Below are positions 18,464-28,960 of a DNA stretch of 36,712 nt, piece after piece. Every line of letters starts with the position of its first letter. The first letter of the stretch is position 1. This DNA is from Podila epigama (taxonomy: Eukaryota; Mortierellomycota; Mortierellomycetes; Mortierellales; Mortierellaceae). The stretch lies in assembly GCA_015679605.1 (NCBI GenBank), contig JAAAVE010000029.1:236-36947 (forward strand), read 5' to 3'. Position numbers and translations under genes: made by a program. The notes below the pieces were generated by a model. The model had not been told where the DNA came from and ran no database searches. It saw only the letters and a program-made list of their open reading frames with translations.

Positions 18464-19965
18464 TTACTCCTGAGTCGTCACAGGCTTTGACTTTTCCTTC
18501 TCCTTCTCATTCTCGGCCTCAATCTCGGCCACAACAGTCTCGATCTCAGACAATTCCAAGCGCTATGAATCAAGTTTCGACATGGTATATATAAACACAT
18601 AAATCTTCGTTAGTCACTGTATAATCAGAGCTGCATATACACAACAGACACAATGACTACTCCTAAATTCGATTTACCTTGATGACGCTATCAGGTCCCA
18701 TGATCGCAATCTCAATGTTCTTGGCACCAGTCTGAACAACCTCGAGCAGGGACTTGATCGCCAACTTGATGGTATCTGCCCTGTTCATGTCCTCCTTGTA
18801 GTTCTTCTCCAAGAATTCGCGGACAGTTTTTGAGGAGCGTCCGATCGCATTGGCCTTCCATGCAGAATACACTCCTGATGGGTCGGTCTGGTATAATTTA
18901 GGCACCTTGTCCGAGTCAAAGCCCATAATCAACGTTGAGATACCAAAAGGACGAACTCCTCCACTTTGCGTATATTTCTAGAGTTGTACATGTAAGTGAA
19001 AATTGTTAGAACACGTTCAAGATACCATCCGCTACCTCCATTTCGATCCCGTTTGCATAGCGTTAGCCTTTCGGTCCTCAAGGATGTGGGATGTGGAATT
19101 AAGAGGTTCATGTATTACCTGCTGTACTCCAGCGATATAGCGAGTAATGTATTCAATCGATACTGAATCCTCCACAGTCAATCTGTGACTCTGACATTCT
19201 ATCCTGGCCTTGTTTACCAGCACACGAGCATCGGCCGAGAGACCTAGATGGATATACATCAATTGTATAAAAACAATGTAGTAATTTAGTATCAATCTCC
19301 AAATAGAAAAAAAGAGAATGGATCACAACTCTGACAACAGCAGGTTGACTCCAAAAAGGAGAGACTTGTGTCATGACACTCGAACCCTACCTGCAAATGC
19401 AAGACAGACATGTTCATCCAGCATGCAGATCTTCTTCACTGTGCGATCATCCTGGAGTTTAAGGGCAGATTTTTTCTCGACACCCAAAACAACCACTTCG
19501 GCACCACGAACGCCAACCTAATGTAACACAAATGATCAATGAAGCGCGGTCAGAGTCGAACAACATGATCAAGACAATATCGAAGCAGACTGAACATCCA
19601 GTGTCCAAGTCGTGTCAATGACAAGACAAGAGTGGAGCCTCCAATGTGTTCAAGGATTATTCCCCCAGGTAGTAACTGCCCACGAGTTTTTGCAAAAAAA
19701 ACTCTGGATCCACGATATCAATATGGTCAAGGTTGGCTCTCCTGACGCGTTCAAAATCTTCGTTTTTCGTTCTTTTTTTTTTCCCGCGCTCTGCTCTCTT
19801 ACAGAGAAAAAAAATGAAGGAAATCGAAAGGAAGGAATAGGGAGTAACCTTCAGGTTACTTACAGCACAACTACCCTTGCGAACGGCCTCGAGAGCATAG
19901 TCGACCTGGAACAAGTGGCCGTCAGGAGAGAAGACGGTCAACGCGCGATCATAAGAGCCAGCCAT
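18464..19965 (-). CDS. 20S proteasome subunit alpha-4 (PSMA7/Pre6 type)
   Basis: Five exons (19965-19864, 19517-19391, 19243-19119, 18977-18678, 18562-18464) join to 250 residues, close to the family's usual 248-254. The N-terminus [24 protein letters not shown] is the proteasome alpha signature, with QVDYA instead of the common [42 protein letters not shown] and [29 protein letters not shown] follow PSMA7 closely (each match is continuous in the translation). Alpha subunits are non-catalytic: they form the gated outer rings of the 20S core. The C-terminus is a charged Glu/Lys helix ending in [13 protein letters not shown], as in PSMA7. Introns are 346, 147, 141 and 115 nt, all GT-AG with matching phases. 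Confidence 0.95.
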
Positions 19966-20330
19966 GGTAAATGAAGTTGTATATTTTTGCTTTGTCCAAT
20001 GGTATCAAGAGAAGGAAGTGAAGAAAGAAGTTGTCGCCCGAGTAAAAAAAAAGAGGTTGAATTCCCGAGTCTTTGTTTAATGTAATTGGTTTAGTTGCTG
20101 AAATGGAGTAATGAAATGGCGTGAATGTAGTGGAATAGCAAGTCCACCTCAAAAAATAAGAGAGTCGTCTCGTTCCAATTCGCGAGGGCCAGCTTTTTTT
20201 GCACATACGCAACGCAGCAGACGCGGACAAAGCACTTGCGATTATTGGTTTACTAAATCATGTGATCATTATTACGTCACCGAAATGGCTAGCATGCTAT
20301 GAAATTGACAAAAAAAAACGCGACCAGCTC
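19966..20330. other. Spacer between PSMA7 start and uS10m stop
   Basis: A 365-bp stretch without a gene. It holds the PSMA7 promoter (CCAAT and CRE-like motifs noted separately) and the uS10m 3' end. Confidence 0.55.
20244..20279 (-). promoter_or_regulatory. CCAAT box and CRE-like element upstream of PSMA7
   Basis: ATTGG (CCAAT on the minus strand) lies at 20244-20248 and TGACGTAA (minus strand) at 20272-20279, about 280-315 bp upstream of the PSMA7 start. Both are common fungal promoter elements. Use here is inferred. Confidence 0.3.
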
Positions 20331-21435
20331 TTAATCCTTCTTTTCAGATTTTGTGGCAGTCTCGGCAACTGCCTTCTCAACAGCGTCCGAGAGCTCAGGT
20401 GTGAGGGTAGACGATCCGTTGGTAAAGGGTTCAACTGCAGGTGTCACAGTCGACTCTGTGGACTGATCGTCAGTGGCCTCTGATGGAGGCTTCTGTGTTG
20501 GTGTTGAATCCCGCTGCTTTGGCTCCTGTGATGGTTGTTTGGCGTTGTTGCTGGTCTTGCTGGCAGCCGACTTTACGCTCTGATCAATGTCGTTGGCTAC
20601 TTCCTCTTGTCCTCCAATATCCTTCATCATCTCGGCCAACAGCTTCTCGGCTACAGCCTTGACTTCGCCAGACACAGCCTCCTGCTGTCCTTGCACATTG
20701 CCGTCCATGCTTCCCATGATCTCGGCTACAGATCGGTTCCTGGCCTCACCCTTCTTAACCTTTTCCAATCGCTTCTTGCCCACGCCGAGCTCCTCGTTCT
20801 CCCAGACAGTGACTCGCATACCGATACCGGCCATTGAGTTTTGGTTCAGGAACTGAACCCAGCGACGGACCACCTCTGGGTGTGTGTCCTTGATTGCCAA
20901 CAAACGCTTGTGTGTCTTGCGCTCAAAAGTTTCTTGTGCCTTCTTGTAGATGAAAGGCGACTTGTTCACAGTCCACTTAGTGGTCTGGACAGGGAGAGGG
21001 ATCGTACCGGAGCATGGCATGTCCAAAGCAGCGGCAGCACGACGGGCGAAATCAGCGAAAAAATCGAGTTGCTGGGGCAAGTAGGAGCGCAAGTGAAGAT
21101 GGGCGACAGTGATGTTGTGAGTGGTAGGGATCTGCACTGGCTCGCCATAGACGAGGCGGTCCTCGGGAGACATGGTCTCGGGCAAGTCACCTACTACATG
21201 AGAGCTAGGCAATATCAAGTTGACCACAGTATGCGCGAAAAAAGGACAAAACAAAACAAAAATAGTTGCCGGGTCAGTTTTTCATCTTGTATTATATCAT
21301 GTGTTTTATGTTGCTTTGAGCTGAAGGTTCCTTTGTATTTGCTTCCGGGTACCTGTAGGAACGAGTGGCGGCGGAGGCTGCCTTGACAACATTCAAGCTG
21401 TTCCTTGAGAGGCTAGATTTCAGAGGACTCAACAT
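20331..21435 (-). CDS. Mitochondrial small-subunit ribosomal protein uS10m
   Basis: Exons 21435-21353 and 21204-20331 join to 318 residues. The first 28 residues (MLSPLKSSLSRNSLNVVKAA and on) are basic, Ser-rich and free of acidic residues, a mitochondrial presequence; the intron falls right behind it. The S10 domain spans about 57-165: VAHLHLRSYLPQQLDFFADF, then MPCSGTIPLPVQTTKWTVNK, KKAQETFERKTHKRLLAI and the MRVTVWENEE end, as in MRPS10/Rsm10. The product is part of the mitoribosome small-subunit head. After the domain a tail of about 150 residues follows, rich in Lys, Glu, Ser, Thr and Pro and probably disordered; bacterial S10 has no such tail. The intron is 148 nt. Confidence 0.92.
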
Positions 21436-21966
21436 GTTGAAAATGTTTGTATATATGTGTGTGTTGTGAATGAGTTGAGAGTAGGGATGGATGTGTACCA
21501 AGACCAACTGCCCCAAAGCTCTTATTGGTAATTGAATGGAGGATGAGACAAGTAGAAGAGCCGAATGGACAGACGGATGGACGGGTGGATGGATGGAGGG
21601 TGGAGGCAGAAAGGTGATTTGCACACTCTCTCAACAGACAAGCCATTTTTTTAAGACGGACCTCGCAGGAACGCCCTGCACCAGTATGTTTTGTTGTTGA
21701 AATTCTACGCTAAGCCACGGATCCGGTGCAGAATTCCCCCCGTCTCCTTCACTTGGAGCTTGAGGGAGGGCAGTGAGCAAAAAACAGCAACTTGGGATCA
21801 TGACATTGTATTCATACAGAGCTTAGGTCCCATCCCATCATATTATTATTTTCATACAATGCATAATTTGAAAAAAAAACAAAACTCGTAAAAAAAAAGT
21901 TGACAAGTGTATTTTTTTTTGACTTGATTTCTGTACTTCCGTATGTTCTATGCACTCTCCATGGAT
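21436..21966. other. Spacer between uS10m start and ACP stop
   Basis: No gene is seen. A GGAT-rich simple sequence lies at about 21570-21602, in the uS10m promoter or leader. The right part holds the ACP 3' end with A- and T-runs. Confidence 0.5.
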
Positions 21967-22854
21967 TTAGTGGGCATCGTCGCGCTTGGAGATGTAGTCA
22001 ACGGCCTGGGCAGCGGACTTGATCTCATCGGCATCCTTGTCAGGGATCTCGATCGAGAACTCCTCCTCGATAGCCATGACAACCTCAACGGTATCCAAAG
22101 AGTCCAAGCCGAGGTCAGCGTTGAAGTTGGCCTGGAGAGAGATCTACAATATTTAAAAAACAGAATAAGGATGTATGTATTAGTACGCAATCCTTTTAGG
22201 CTTGTGGAGTATGTTCATACAAAGAGCGATATAGTCAGATCCTTTCTCGCATTCATGCTTTTGATGGTTGTGCAGTTGAAGTGTGTGTGTGAAATCGGTC
22301 AAACTATTTTGACGCGAGCTGCGCTATTTTGCTATTATTTTGAATATTATTATTCCTCTCTGGAACTGGTTCCTGTTGATGGGTGGGCAATCCATGCACC
22401 AAACGAAACGCTGTCGTTTTTTGATTCCTGATTATTTTTCATTTCTTTTTTTTTTTTTGGTCATAGTCAACGATCGTAAAATTGCTCTTGATTATTCCTC
22501 CGTCAAGTCGGGTGGTCCTGGATCAAAGGGTCCGAATCCATTCACTGGGCGAAATCATTTATCCTGTTCATTCATCTCTGGCAAAAATATAAAACGATTT
22601 CAAGAACAAGGTAAATTCTCTCACTTGAGAGAAGAAGTGAGGGAAAAAGGGACACTGGGTTGCATTACCTTGTTGGCGTCGACCTTGTTGAATCCGGCCA
22701 AGATATCCAAGACACGCTTCTCAACATCCGAGCGGGACAAGGCACCAGCAGAGTACATGCGAGCAAAGTTCATGGGGGTGACACCAACGGCGGCGTTCTT
22801 GGCAAGGAACGCAGAGCGGTAGATGGCAGCAGAGGGACGGAGAGCACGGAACAT
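21967..22854 (-). CDS. Mitochondrial acyl carrier protein
   Basis: Exons 22854-22669 and 22143-21967 join to 120 residues, normal for a mitochondrial ACP precursor. The N-terminus ([20 protein letters not shown]) is a basic presequence ending near ARMYSAG. The mature part starts at [20 protein letters not shown] and contains [17 protein letters not shown]; Ser77 of the DSL motif carries the 4'-phosphopantetheine arm. Mitochondrial ACP supplies octanoyl chains for lipoate synthesis, binds LYR proteins, and is a subunit of complex I (NDUFAB1). The intron is 525 nt, the second longest here. The gene is divergently paired with a small probable mitochondrial gene at 23181. Confidence 0.95.
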
Positions 22855-23180
22855 GGCTGTATGAATGTGTGTGTGTGTGAGTGTAGGTGTGGAAGGTGAG
22901 AGTTTGATGATGAAATTATGATTCCGTTTTTTTTTTTGCTCCGAGCTTTTTTTTTTTTTTTTTTTTTTGCGGGCAGTAATCTCGTCGTACTTTCTGCGCA
23001 GAAAATGAATGGAACCGGCCCCCCTACGACGTGACGTGGGCCAAGCCACCACTTTTTTTCCCAATATCGGTGGGTAACTCCTTTGTCCCACATAACTTAC
23101 TTTCAGCTCGAACAGCAGGAGCAGGACCCATCAACAAGCTGGGGAATCAATCACCCAAGTCATTTTACATTAACACGCGA
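22855..23180. promoter_or_regulatory. Divergent promoter shared by ACP and the orphan mitochondrial gene
   Basis: Only 326 bp separate the two ATGs. The interval holds TGACGTGG at 23032-23039, CCAAT at 23061-23065, A/T runs at 22930-22968, and a short CA/TG repeat near the ACP start. Shared control of the two genes is plausible and untested. Confidence 0.45.
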
Positions 23181-23645
23181 ATGGCAACAAGGATAATGTC
23201 TACGGCCCTCTTCAGGGCATCAGTCGCAAGGACTTGTCATACAACAGCATCTCTCACACGGACACAGATCAGTTCAAGGTTCGTCTCCACTTCACGACCA
23301 GCAGCCAGAGCGTCAGAACCACCACATGTGCCAAGGCCAATCCCACTCGATATCGGATCACCCTCTTCCGCATACGCATCTTCACCTGCATCGGCGACAA
23401 CATCAAGACAGGGTAGAATTTTTGGACCAGGGTCCGTAATAGATCGCTTTGCAGACCCAGTCCTCAAAGTGCTTGTCTATACGACAGCAGCCACCTTGAC
23501 CATGCACCTGCTGTACCACCGCCTAGTGCTTGAAGAACTTCGGATCTCAACAAATGCAAGAGTGAAAGAGTTGGAGAGTGAAATTGCAGAATTGAAGGCC
23601 CACCCCGTGCAACATACCCTAGGAGGTCGTCAAGAGTTTATCTGA
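23181..23645 (+). CDS. Small probable mitochondrial single-pass membrane protein, unrecognised
   Basis: The frame gives 154 residues from the ATG at 23181; it is open for 50 more codons upstream, but this ATG starts a typical presequence. Residues 1-45 are rich in Arg, Ser, Thr and Ala with almost no acids (MATRIMSTALFRASVARTCH), which suggests mitochondrial import. Residues about 50-80 are Pro/Ser-rich. RIFGPGSVIDRFADPVLK precedes a likely membrane helix at about 94-116 (VLKVLVYTTAATLTMHLLYH). A charged heptad-like segment (about 117-140, VKELESEIAELKA) looks like a short coiled coil. No intron is needed. I do not recognise the family; the layout would suit a small inner-membrane assembly or scaffold protein, but that is a guess. 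It shares a promoter region with ACP. Confidence 0.7.
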   Translation: MATRIMSTALFRASVARTCHTTASLTRTQISSRFVSTSRPAARASEPPHVPRPIPLDIGSPSSAYASSPASATTSRQGRIFGPGSVIDRFADPVLKVLVYTTAATLTMHLLYHRLVLEELRISTNARVKELESEIAELKAHPVQHTLGGRQEFI

Positions 23646-23911
23646 ACAGGACAGAGGAAAACGACCTTGCTACAATCAAAATACAAGTCTCTTTGCCTTG
23701 TGCGTTTTTTTAATTTCATTTCATTTTTTTGTACTCATTCGACAAGGGGTTGCTTTTGCGCCATCACATTTATTTTAAAGTGGAGGTGGACTTGAACAGG
23801 GTTAAGGCTTAAATGTGGTTTTTATTATTTTCATGGGTATGGTTAATGCAGGTGGATTCGTTTATGCGGCAGAGAAAAGGGTGGTGTGTCTAAGAAAAAC
23901 ACTTGTCACCT

Positions 23912-24793
23912 TTACTTTGATTTTCCAATGCCAAGGTCCAAACCATTATTCTTGGCTTGACCACCATAGGCAAAGTAGCCATTGCGATTGAGGTCTCGCT
24001 CGCGACGGTCAGGACCTGAGGATTTACCACTCTTCTTGTCGCCAATGGCGCGCATGCCTCCCGGGTACCCCTTCACATCGACAACAGTCATGGAGAGCGG
24101 GGGCAATTTACCGCCAGAGACACCCTTGATGATGACATTTGCACAAGAGTGGTAGAATTGGTTGGTCAAGTAAGCAGTCCAGGACCAAGCAAAGAGACAT
24201 TTGTTTGAATCAGAGCAGCTGGGTACGTTCTTGGGAATGAGAACAGGCCATTCATAGTAGACTTTTGAAAGGAGAACAGCGAGCGAGATTTTGGAGTTTT
24301 GATTAACGGACATGGACATGGTTAGATATCGATCTTGACAACAGCAATGGAATCAAGGAACACAAACACATTTTTGGACATTGCATATGGACTTACTGTC
24401 TGGACACGTTTTTGTGTATTGTCCAATGACCTTCCACGACTTGCCACCGTCATAGCTCAAAGCAAACTCACAGGCACCTCCACCATGGCGAGCTTGCTTC
24501 AGACCGCCAGGAGGAGGAAACTTTTTGTAGTCTTTGATGTTAAAGTTCCAGAAGCGAACAGGGATGATTTGGCCAGCGTTGTATGTCGTGACGGGACCCT
24601 TTTTGTAGCCACCACAGGGGAACTTTTTGCCCTTGTGACCAATCCAGGCGTGGACACTGCCAGTGGGATTTGCAGACCAAGGTCCACCCTGAGCCGGAGG
24701 ATTGGATATCGTCATATGGGCCGACGATGTGGCGGTGAAGAAGGCAAGCAGCGTTGCTGCTCCAGCCAGAAATGAAGCTGAAGAGAATCTCAT
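23912..24793 (-). CDS. AA11-like lytic polysaccharide monooxygenase (secreted)
   Basis: Exons 24793-24397 and 24333-23912 join to 272 residues. A signal peptide (1-25, ending TSSA) exposes His26 as the first mature residue, as needed for a copper histidine brace. The second brace His is H103 in ARHGGGACEFALSYDGG, which parallels the HGGGSC segment of AA11 enzymes. FAWSWTAYLTNQFYHSCANV (about 180-199) parallels the AA11 strand with the axial Tyr (here probably Y193). Several Cys pairs are likely disulphides. AA11 enzymes oxidise chitin, so a role in cell-wall or external chitin is inferred. About 65 residues after the core are basic and Gly-rich (DRRERDLNRNG, GIGKSK) with no known binding module. 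The 63-nt intron has a plain CAAG acceptor; TCAAAAG before about 24250 is an alternative that would shorten the protein. Confidence 0.75.
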
Positions 24794-24965
24794 TCTGTGA
24801 AGGATGTGTATGTATGTGTAGTATGCGACAATGGATGGTGCGCGGTATGTATGCAAGTCTGTGGATATTTGTGGGTGCGGTCGTGTAGTTTGTATGAATA
24901 TGGATGAAAGTAGGAGTTGCTTTTTTTGTTGGAGGAGGCAATGCTGGCCAGCAGCAGAGGATGTT

Positions 24966-25044
24966 ATTTTATATTAACAGGAGAACTAGTAAAGAAAGGT
25001 GGTACGAGGTAGCCCTTTTGAGTTGAAGTAGCCTTCTTTTTATA
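24966..25044 (-). promoter_or_regulatory. TATA-like boxes upstream of the LPMO gene
   Basis: The minus strand has TATAAAAAG at 25044-25036 (243 bp upstream of the ATG) and TATAAAAT at 24973-24966 (173 bp upstream). The first is identical to the phosphatase TATA box. Confidence 0.4.
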
Positions 25045-25299
25045 TGTGGTTTGCAGGTGCGATAATCGGTTGCCACACCAAAACAATGGACAAAGAAAGG
25101 GGGTTGTGGTGGGTGCATGGTTCTCGGGCGAATGGTGGGCAAATCCATGAAGAATGCAAATTAATAAATTGAAATAATTTACGGGAAGGTTTATGAAGTA
25201 AACAGAGCGGTATTATGATTGATGAAAAAAAAAAAGATGGATGAAATGGGTCAGGGACCATGGGTCAAGGATCCCAGACAGAAAAGCGGAAAATGCCAC

Positions 25300-25350
25300 A
25301 CATTCATACACACACACGCACGCACACACATACACACACAAACACACACA
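25300..25350. repeat. CA dinucleotide microsatellite
   Basis: Imperfect (CA)n with interspersed CG, TA and AA steps, about 50 bp, in the LPMO upstream region. Confidence 0.85.
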
Positions 25351-26090
25351 GAGTGAAAGAGAGAAAGACAAACACACATGCACACATGCAAAGAAACCTG
25401 TGGCACACCAAAGTTGAAAGAGGAATGCCCATCGTGTTGTGTCGATTGACAATTATCTTTCATCTCCTTGTCGTCAATGTCGACACTGCAAGAAGGAAAG
25501 AAAGGTGAGGCGGTGCATTCCTTTTCTTCCTTCGCTTATTGCTCAACTCGTGCACCTGTACCTGTACTTGGGCTGTACCACATTTGTCTCTCCTGAGCTT
25601 GAATGAATGGGAAGAAAATGAATGTGATAGCGACCCCGACCGCAGTCGCGCAGCCACCCCCTGTTTCGTGTTTCGTGTTCGCCCTTGTCTTGTCATGTCT
25701 TGTCTTTGTGCCTTTTGCAAGATCGGCTCAAAACCAGAGGACAGTCGAAATTCCTTTCATATATGACCACATCTCATCGAACATGCAATCTCCGTTAGAC
25801 TATTAATTCACTGTCCCCTAGTAAGGACCCTTTTTTTTTTCTCCTTTATTACCGACAGTGGAAAAAGAAAAGGGAAATAATCATTCATCACCAAGAATGC
25901 AAAAGACCAATAGTCTTTTGGTTGAACAGACCACCACATGAACAACCAGTCCGCGTGGCAAAACAAACGAGAGCGCTCAATTTGTTAAAGAAAAGATGTA
26001 AAATGAAAAGAAAGATGAATGGCATAAATGAAATGAAATGAAGCGTGATATCTACTTGTCTATGGGTGGGTGTCCTTTTCTCCTTCTCGT

Positions 26091-28373
26091 TCATTCTTCT
26101 CGCTCCATCTCCTCCGGTTCAGCACTCCACACTAGTTTGTCGGCCTGTGCGGCCGTGATACTTTCTGGGTCTGCTGCATCGTCTGCATCAGCACGGCTCT
26201 CTGACGCAAGGCGTTCTTTCTGTCGCGTCAGTCGTGGATGTGGGCCAGGGATTCCTTCAAGTGAGATAGACCGGTCATGGCTGTAGACGCGGAGACCAAG
26301 CATGATCTGCCATTGAGCCTCCTCCAATGACTGAGGCTCTTCATCCGATTCATAATCCTCATCATCTACACCCAAAAGCTTTCGCCCGCTAAGCCGCGCC
26401 ATCGACATGGAACGGACCAAGGTGGCCTTCCGCTGCTGGAACATGTATGAGCTCTTATCCATCGTCACAGGTTCTACCACAACCTTGACATCGCTTGTCC
26501 GGATCGCCGGACTAATGGCCGTATCAACCTCTCCTTCGTGGCCTTGGTCAGGTACGATATCTGTGGGCTCGCGGGTCACATGAGGGATGACCGTGTATAA
26601 TCCAGCTTCCAGCCTGAGCTCACAGTTGACGCTTCGCTTCGAATATGGGACCGTGAGCTTTGCACGCTTGATCAAGTTATTGTGCCTGTCGTATACATGG
26701 AAGGAGAGTGTATTGATAAAGTCTGCGTTGAAGGCGCCAAAATAACGCGTGTCTGGCTGAGTGAGGGCAATGACTGTGTCGCTGGCCTGGTTTAAAGAGA
26801 TGATGAACTTGCCATCCGATCTAGGGTCGACATTATACGGGATCCAAGATGAAGCAACACTCCAAGACGAGTCAAAGACTCGACACCGGTCAATGGTCGT
26901 AAAGATTTCAAGAAAGTCAGAATATGACATCCAAAAACGCCCGTCGTCCTTGTCTTCCAACTTGAGCTGCTTAATTGCCTCTGGACTCCATTTCTCAGAT
27001 TGATCAGACCAGTCACCATTCCATTCGATGGCGCCCCAAGGATTGCGGATCTATTGAGGTAAAGTGTTCTTGAGTGCGATGTCTTTTTTTTTTTCTCTCT
27101 CTCTTTCGTGAAATTGCATCCTCAATTCAAGCCAAAAAGACAAATGGAAAACAAGAAACTCCTTCTTACATGAACAAGTCGTTCGCCATCAAACTCTGCG
27201 GTGCTCAAGACACTATAAGCATGACCAGGTTGAATGCCATGTGTATCCATGTCATCTTCCTGAAAGTTGATGGAACATCCCATGAGGGTCGCCTTGTTGA
27301 CCTGTTTCATTTCTTTTTCCCAGAAAAGATCCTTGTCTAGGATATCGTTTGTGAATAGAATAGATGCGATTCCGCCTGTCAAATCCTCGATGCCTTCGGA
27401 TGTGAATCCTCCTGTCAAGGTTTCATAGTCGCCATGTATCTTTGCGTAAGCCTTTTCCATGAGGGGCAACCAGGACTCGCGCTCATCCCGACAGGAGCTA
27501 AAGTAGAGAGTTCTTTTACGTGTGACAGGGTCGAGTTTGTAAAACAGCTGGTCGTCCACGACGGTGGATACCCAGTCGCCATCCTTGAAGAAGATGAAGC
27601 CGTAGACACCCACCTGCTCATGCTTTTTAACACAGAGCTGTTCGATCAGACCTGGGATGTTGGCCACTACTCCAAGAGCTGAGAGGATCCAACTACAAGA
27701 TGGAGGAACGTTAGTGGGCGAGAATATGGCGTTTTGGAGTCAGTGCGCTGTCGCACCATTGTCCTCTGACAGGCATGGAAAGTGACGCCTAATATCCACA
27801 TACCAATCTCCAACGGCGCCCTAATGATGGAGCGTATCATGCAACAGAAAAAATAAAGTCAGCCAACGCCCACCACCTGACACGACAACAACTAAACACC
27901 TGATGGAAAGGATTGGAAAGACAGGAAGGAAACAAAAAGGGCATTCCCATACACAAGATATTTAAAAAGAGTGCATATCACATGGTGAGATGAACATACA
28001 GTACCTGCTTGATGTCGTCAGGGTGTGCGCCATTCAAGAAAAAGACTGGGTTCTTGACGATATCGGGCAAGCGTTTGGTGCCTGCAATGTCGGCATAGAC
28101 GGTTTCGCTGACGAGAGACGAGTAGAGACAGTTGCGACGGTCGTTGAGAAGGTCGAATTTGGAGTCTCTAAATTTGCAGTTATTCTCGAGGCACTCTTTG
28201 ACGATGGCATTTACTTTGAGTTCACATGCCTTCTTTGCTGCGATCATGGAAGCGGTGGCGAGAAGGGTGACAGAGTGGAGCTGGAGGGCCTTGTTGTGTT
28301 TGGCCTGTGCTGCGGCTATGGCTTCCAGAGTTTTCTTGGGAACCTTTTCGGTTGTCCGCATGTTTTTGGCCAT
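26091..28373 (-). CDS. Calpain-family cysteine protease (no EF-hand domain)
   Basis: Exons 28373-28005, 27820-27804 (17 nt), 27692-27170 and 27050-26091 join to 622 residues. A helical N-terminal region (1-75) is followed by the calpain protease core. The triad is complete: C129 (QGAVGDCWILSAL), H286 (PGHAYSVL) and N306 (IRNPWGAIEWNGDWSD). The C-to-H distance of 157 equals that of calpain-2 (C105/H262). The C129 codon TGT is split TG|T by an intron, so exon-by-exon reading wrongly shows Trp. Residues about 345-445 resemble calpain domain III/C2-like sandwich (GKFIISLNQASDTVIALTQP and following). The acidic, Ser-rich tail ends in EEMEREE; there is no penta-EF-hand domain, so calcium control, if any, must differ from animal calpains. 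Introns are 184, 111 and 119 nt. A role as the Rim13/PalB pH-signalling calpain is possible but not shown. Confidence 0.9.
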
Positions 28374-28527
28374 CGTTCAGTGGATTGTCTTGTTTTACGA
28401 TGAAGTCAGTTGGGAGCTGGATCTTTAGTCGGATGTAGTGAAGAAGCGTGTGCTGAAGAGAAGCCAGTCAATATGCTTGAGAGTGAGGGAGGTGAGTGGT
28501 GAGTGGTGAAGAAGATGGAGAAAGAAG

Positions 28528-28590
28528 AAAAACGAAAACAAACAAGAAAACAAACAAGAAAACAAACAAACAAAACAACAACAAAAAAAA
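28528..28590. repeat. AACAAACAAGA-type repeat
   Basis: Tandem imperfect units of AAACAAACAAG, giving a nearly pure A/C stretch of about 60 bp upstream of the calpain gene. Confidence 0.8.
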
Positions 28591-28928
28591 TAATGCCTGT
28601 TGAGCAACGATCATTTGGGGGGAGGAAGGCAATGCAATCATCAATGCTCTCAATTGTCTTTTTTTTTTTTCTTTCTCACTCTCTCTCTCTTTTCACTTGT
28701 GGCTGGTTACACATCCAAGGCCAACCATTCCCAAATTTCCAACTCACATTCACACTCAACAGAAAACGCCTCATCGCATGTTGATATCGTTTAGTTGTTT
28801 TGCATGGCATATCAAAAGGACATGGTACATTGTCAAGTCACGAGGTGCATTCTTCAAAGGAAGCTGCTTTTGCTGATTTTTATGACTTTGTTTCTCCACG
28901 TTTTGTTCCCACCATGAAGAAGGATGAG

Positions 28929-28960
28929 TGATATGATATGATATGATATGATATGATATG
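28929..28960. repeat. TGATA pentanucleotide microsatellite
   Basis: A perfect array of 6.4 copies of TGATA in the calpain/ALDH divergent spacer. Confidence 0.95.

Larger units (their letters stand above)
24794..26090. other. 1.3-kb intergenic region with a CA microsatellite
   Basis: No gene is recognised between the LPMO start and the calpain stop. It carries the LPMO TATA-like boxes and a CA-rich repeat at 25300-25350. Short frames on both strands are low-complexity or overlap each other. Confidence 0.55.

Noticed and set aside
27693-27820. Apparent loss of the calpain nucleophile (GDW instead of GDC)
   Set aside because: Reading the microexon into its intron gives GDW; correct splicing joins TG to T and yields Cys. 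The protease is not a dead homologue.
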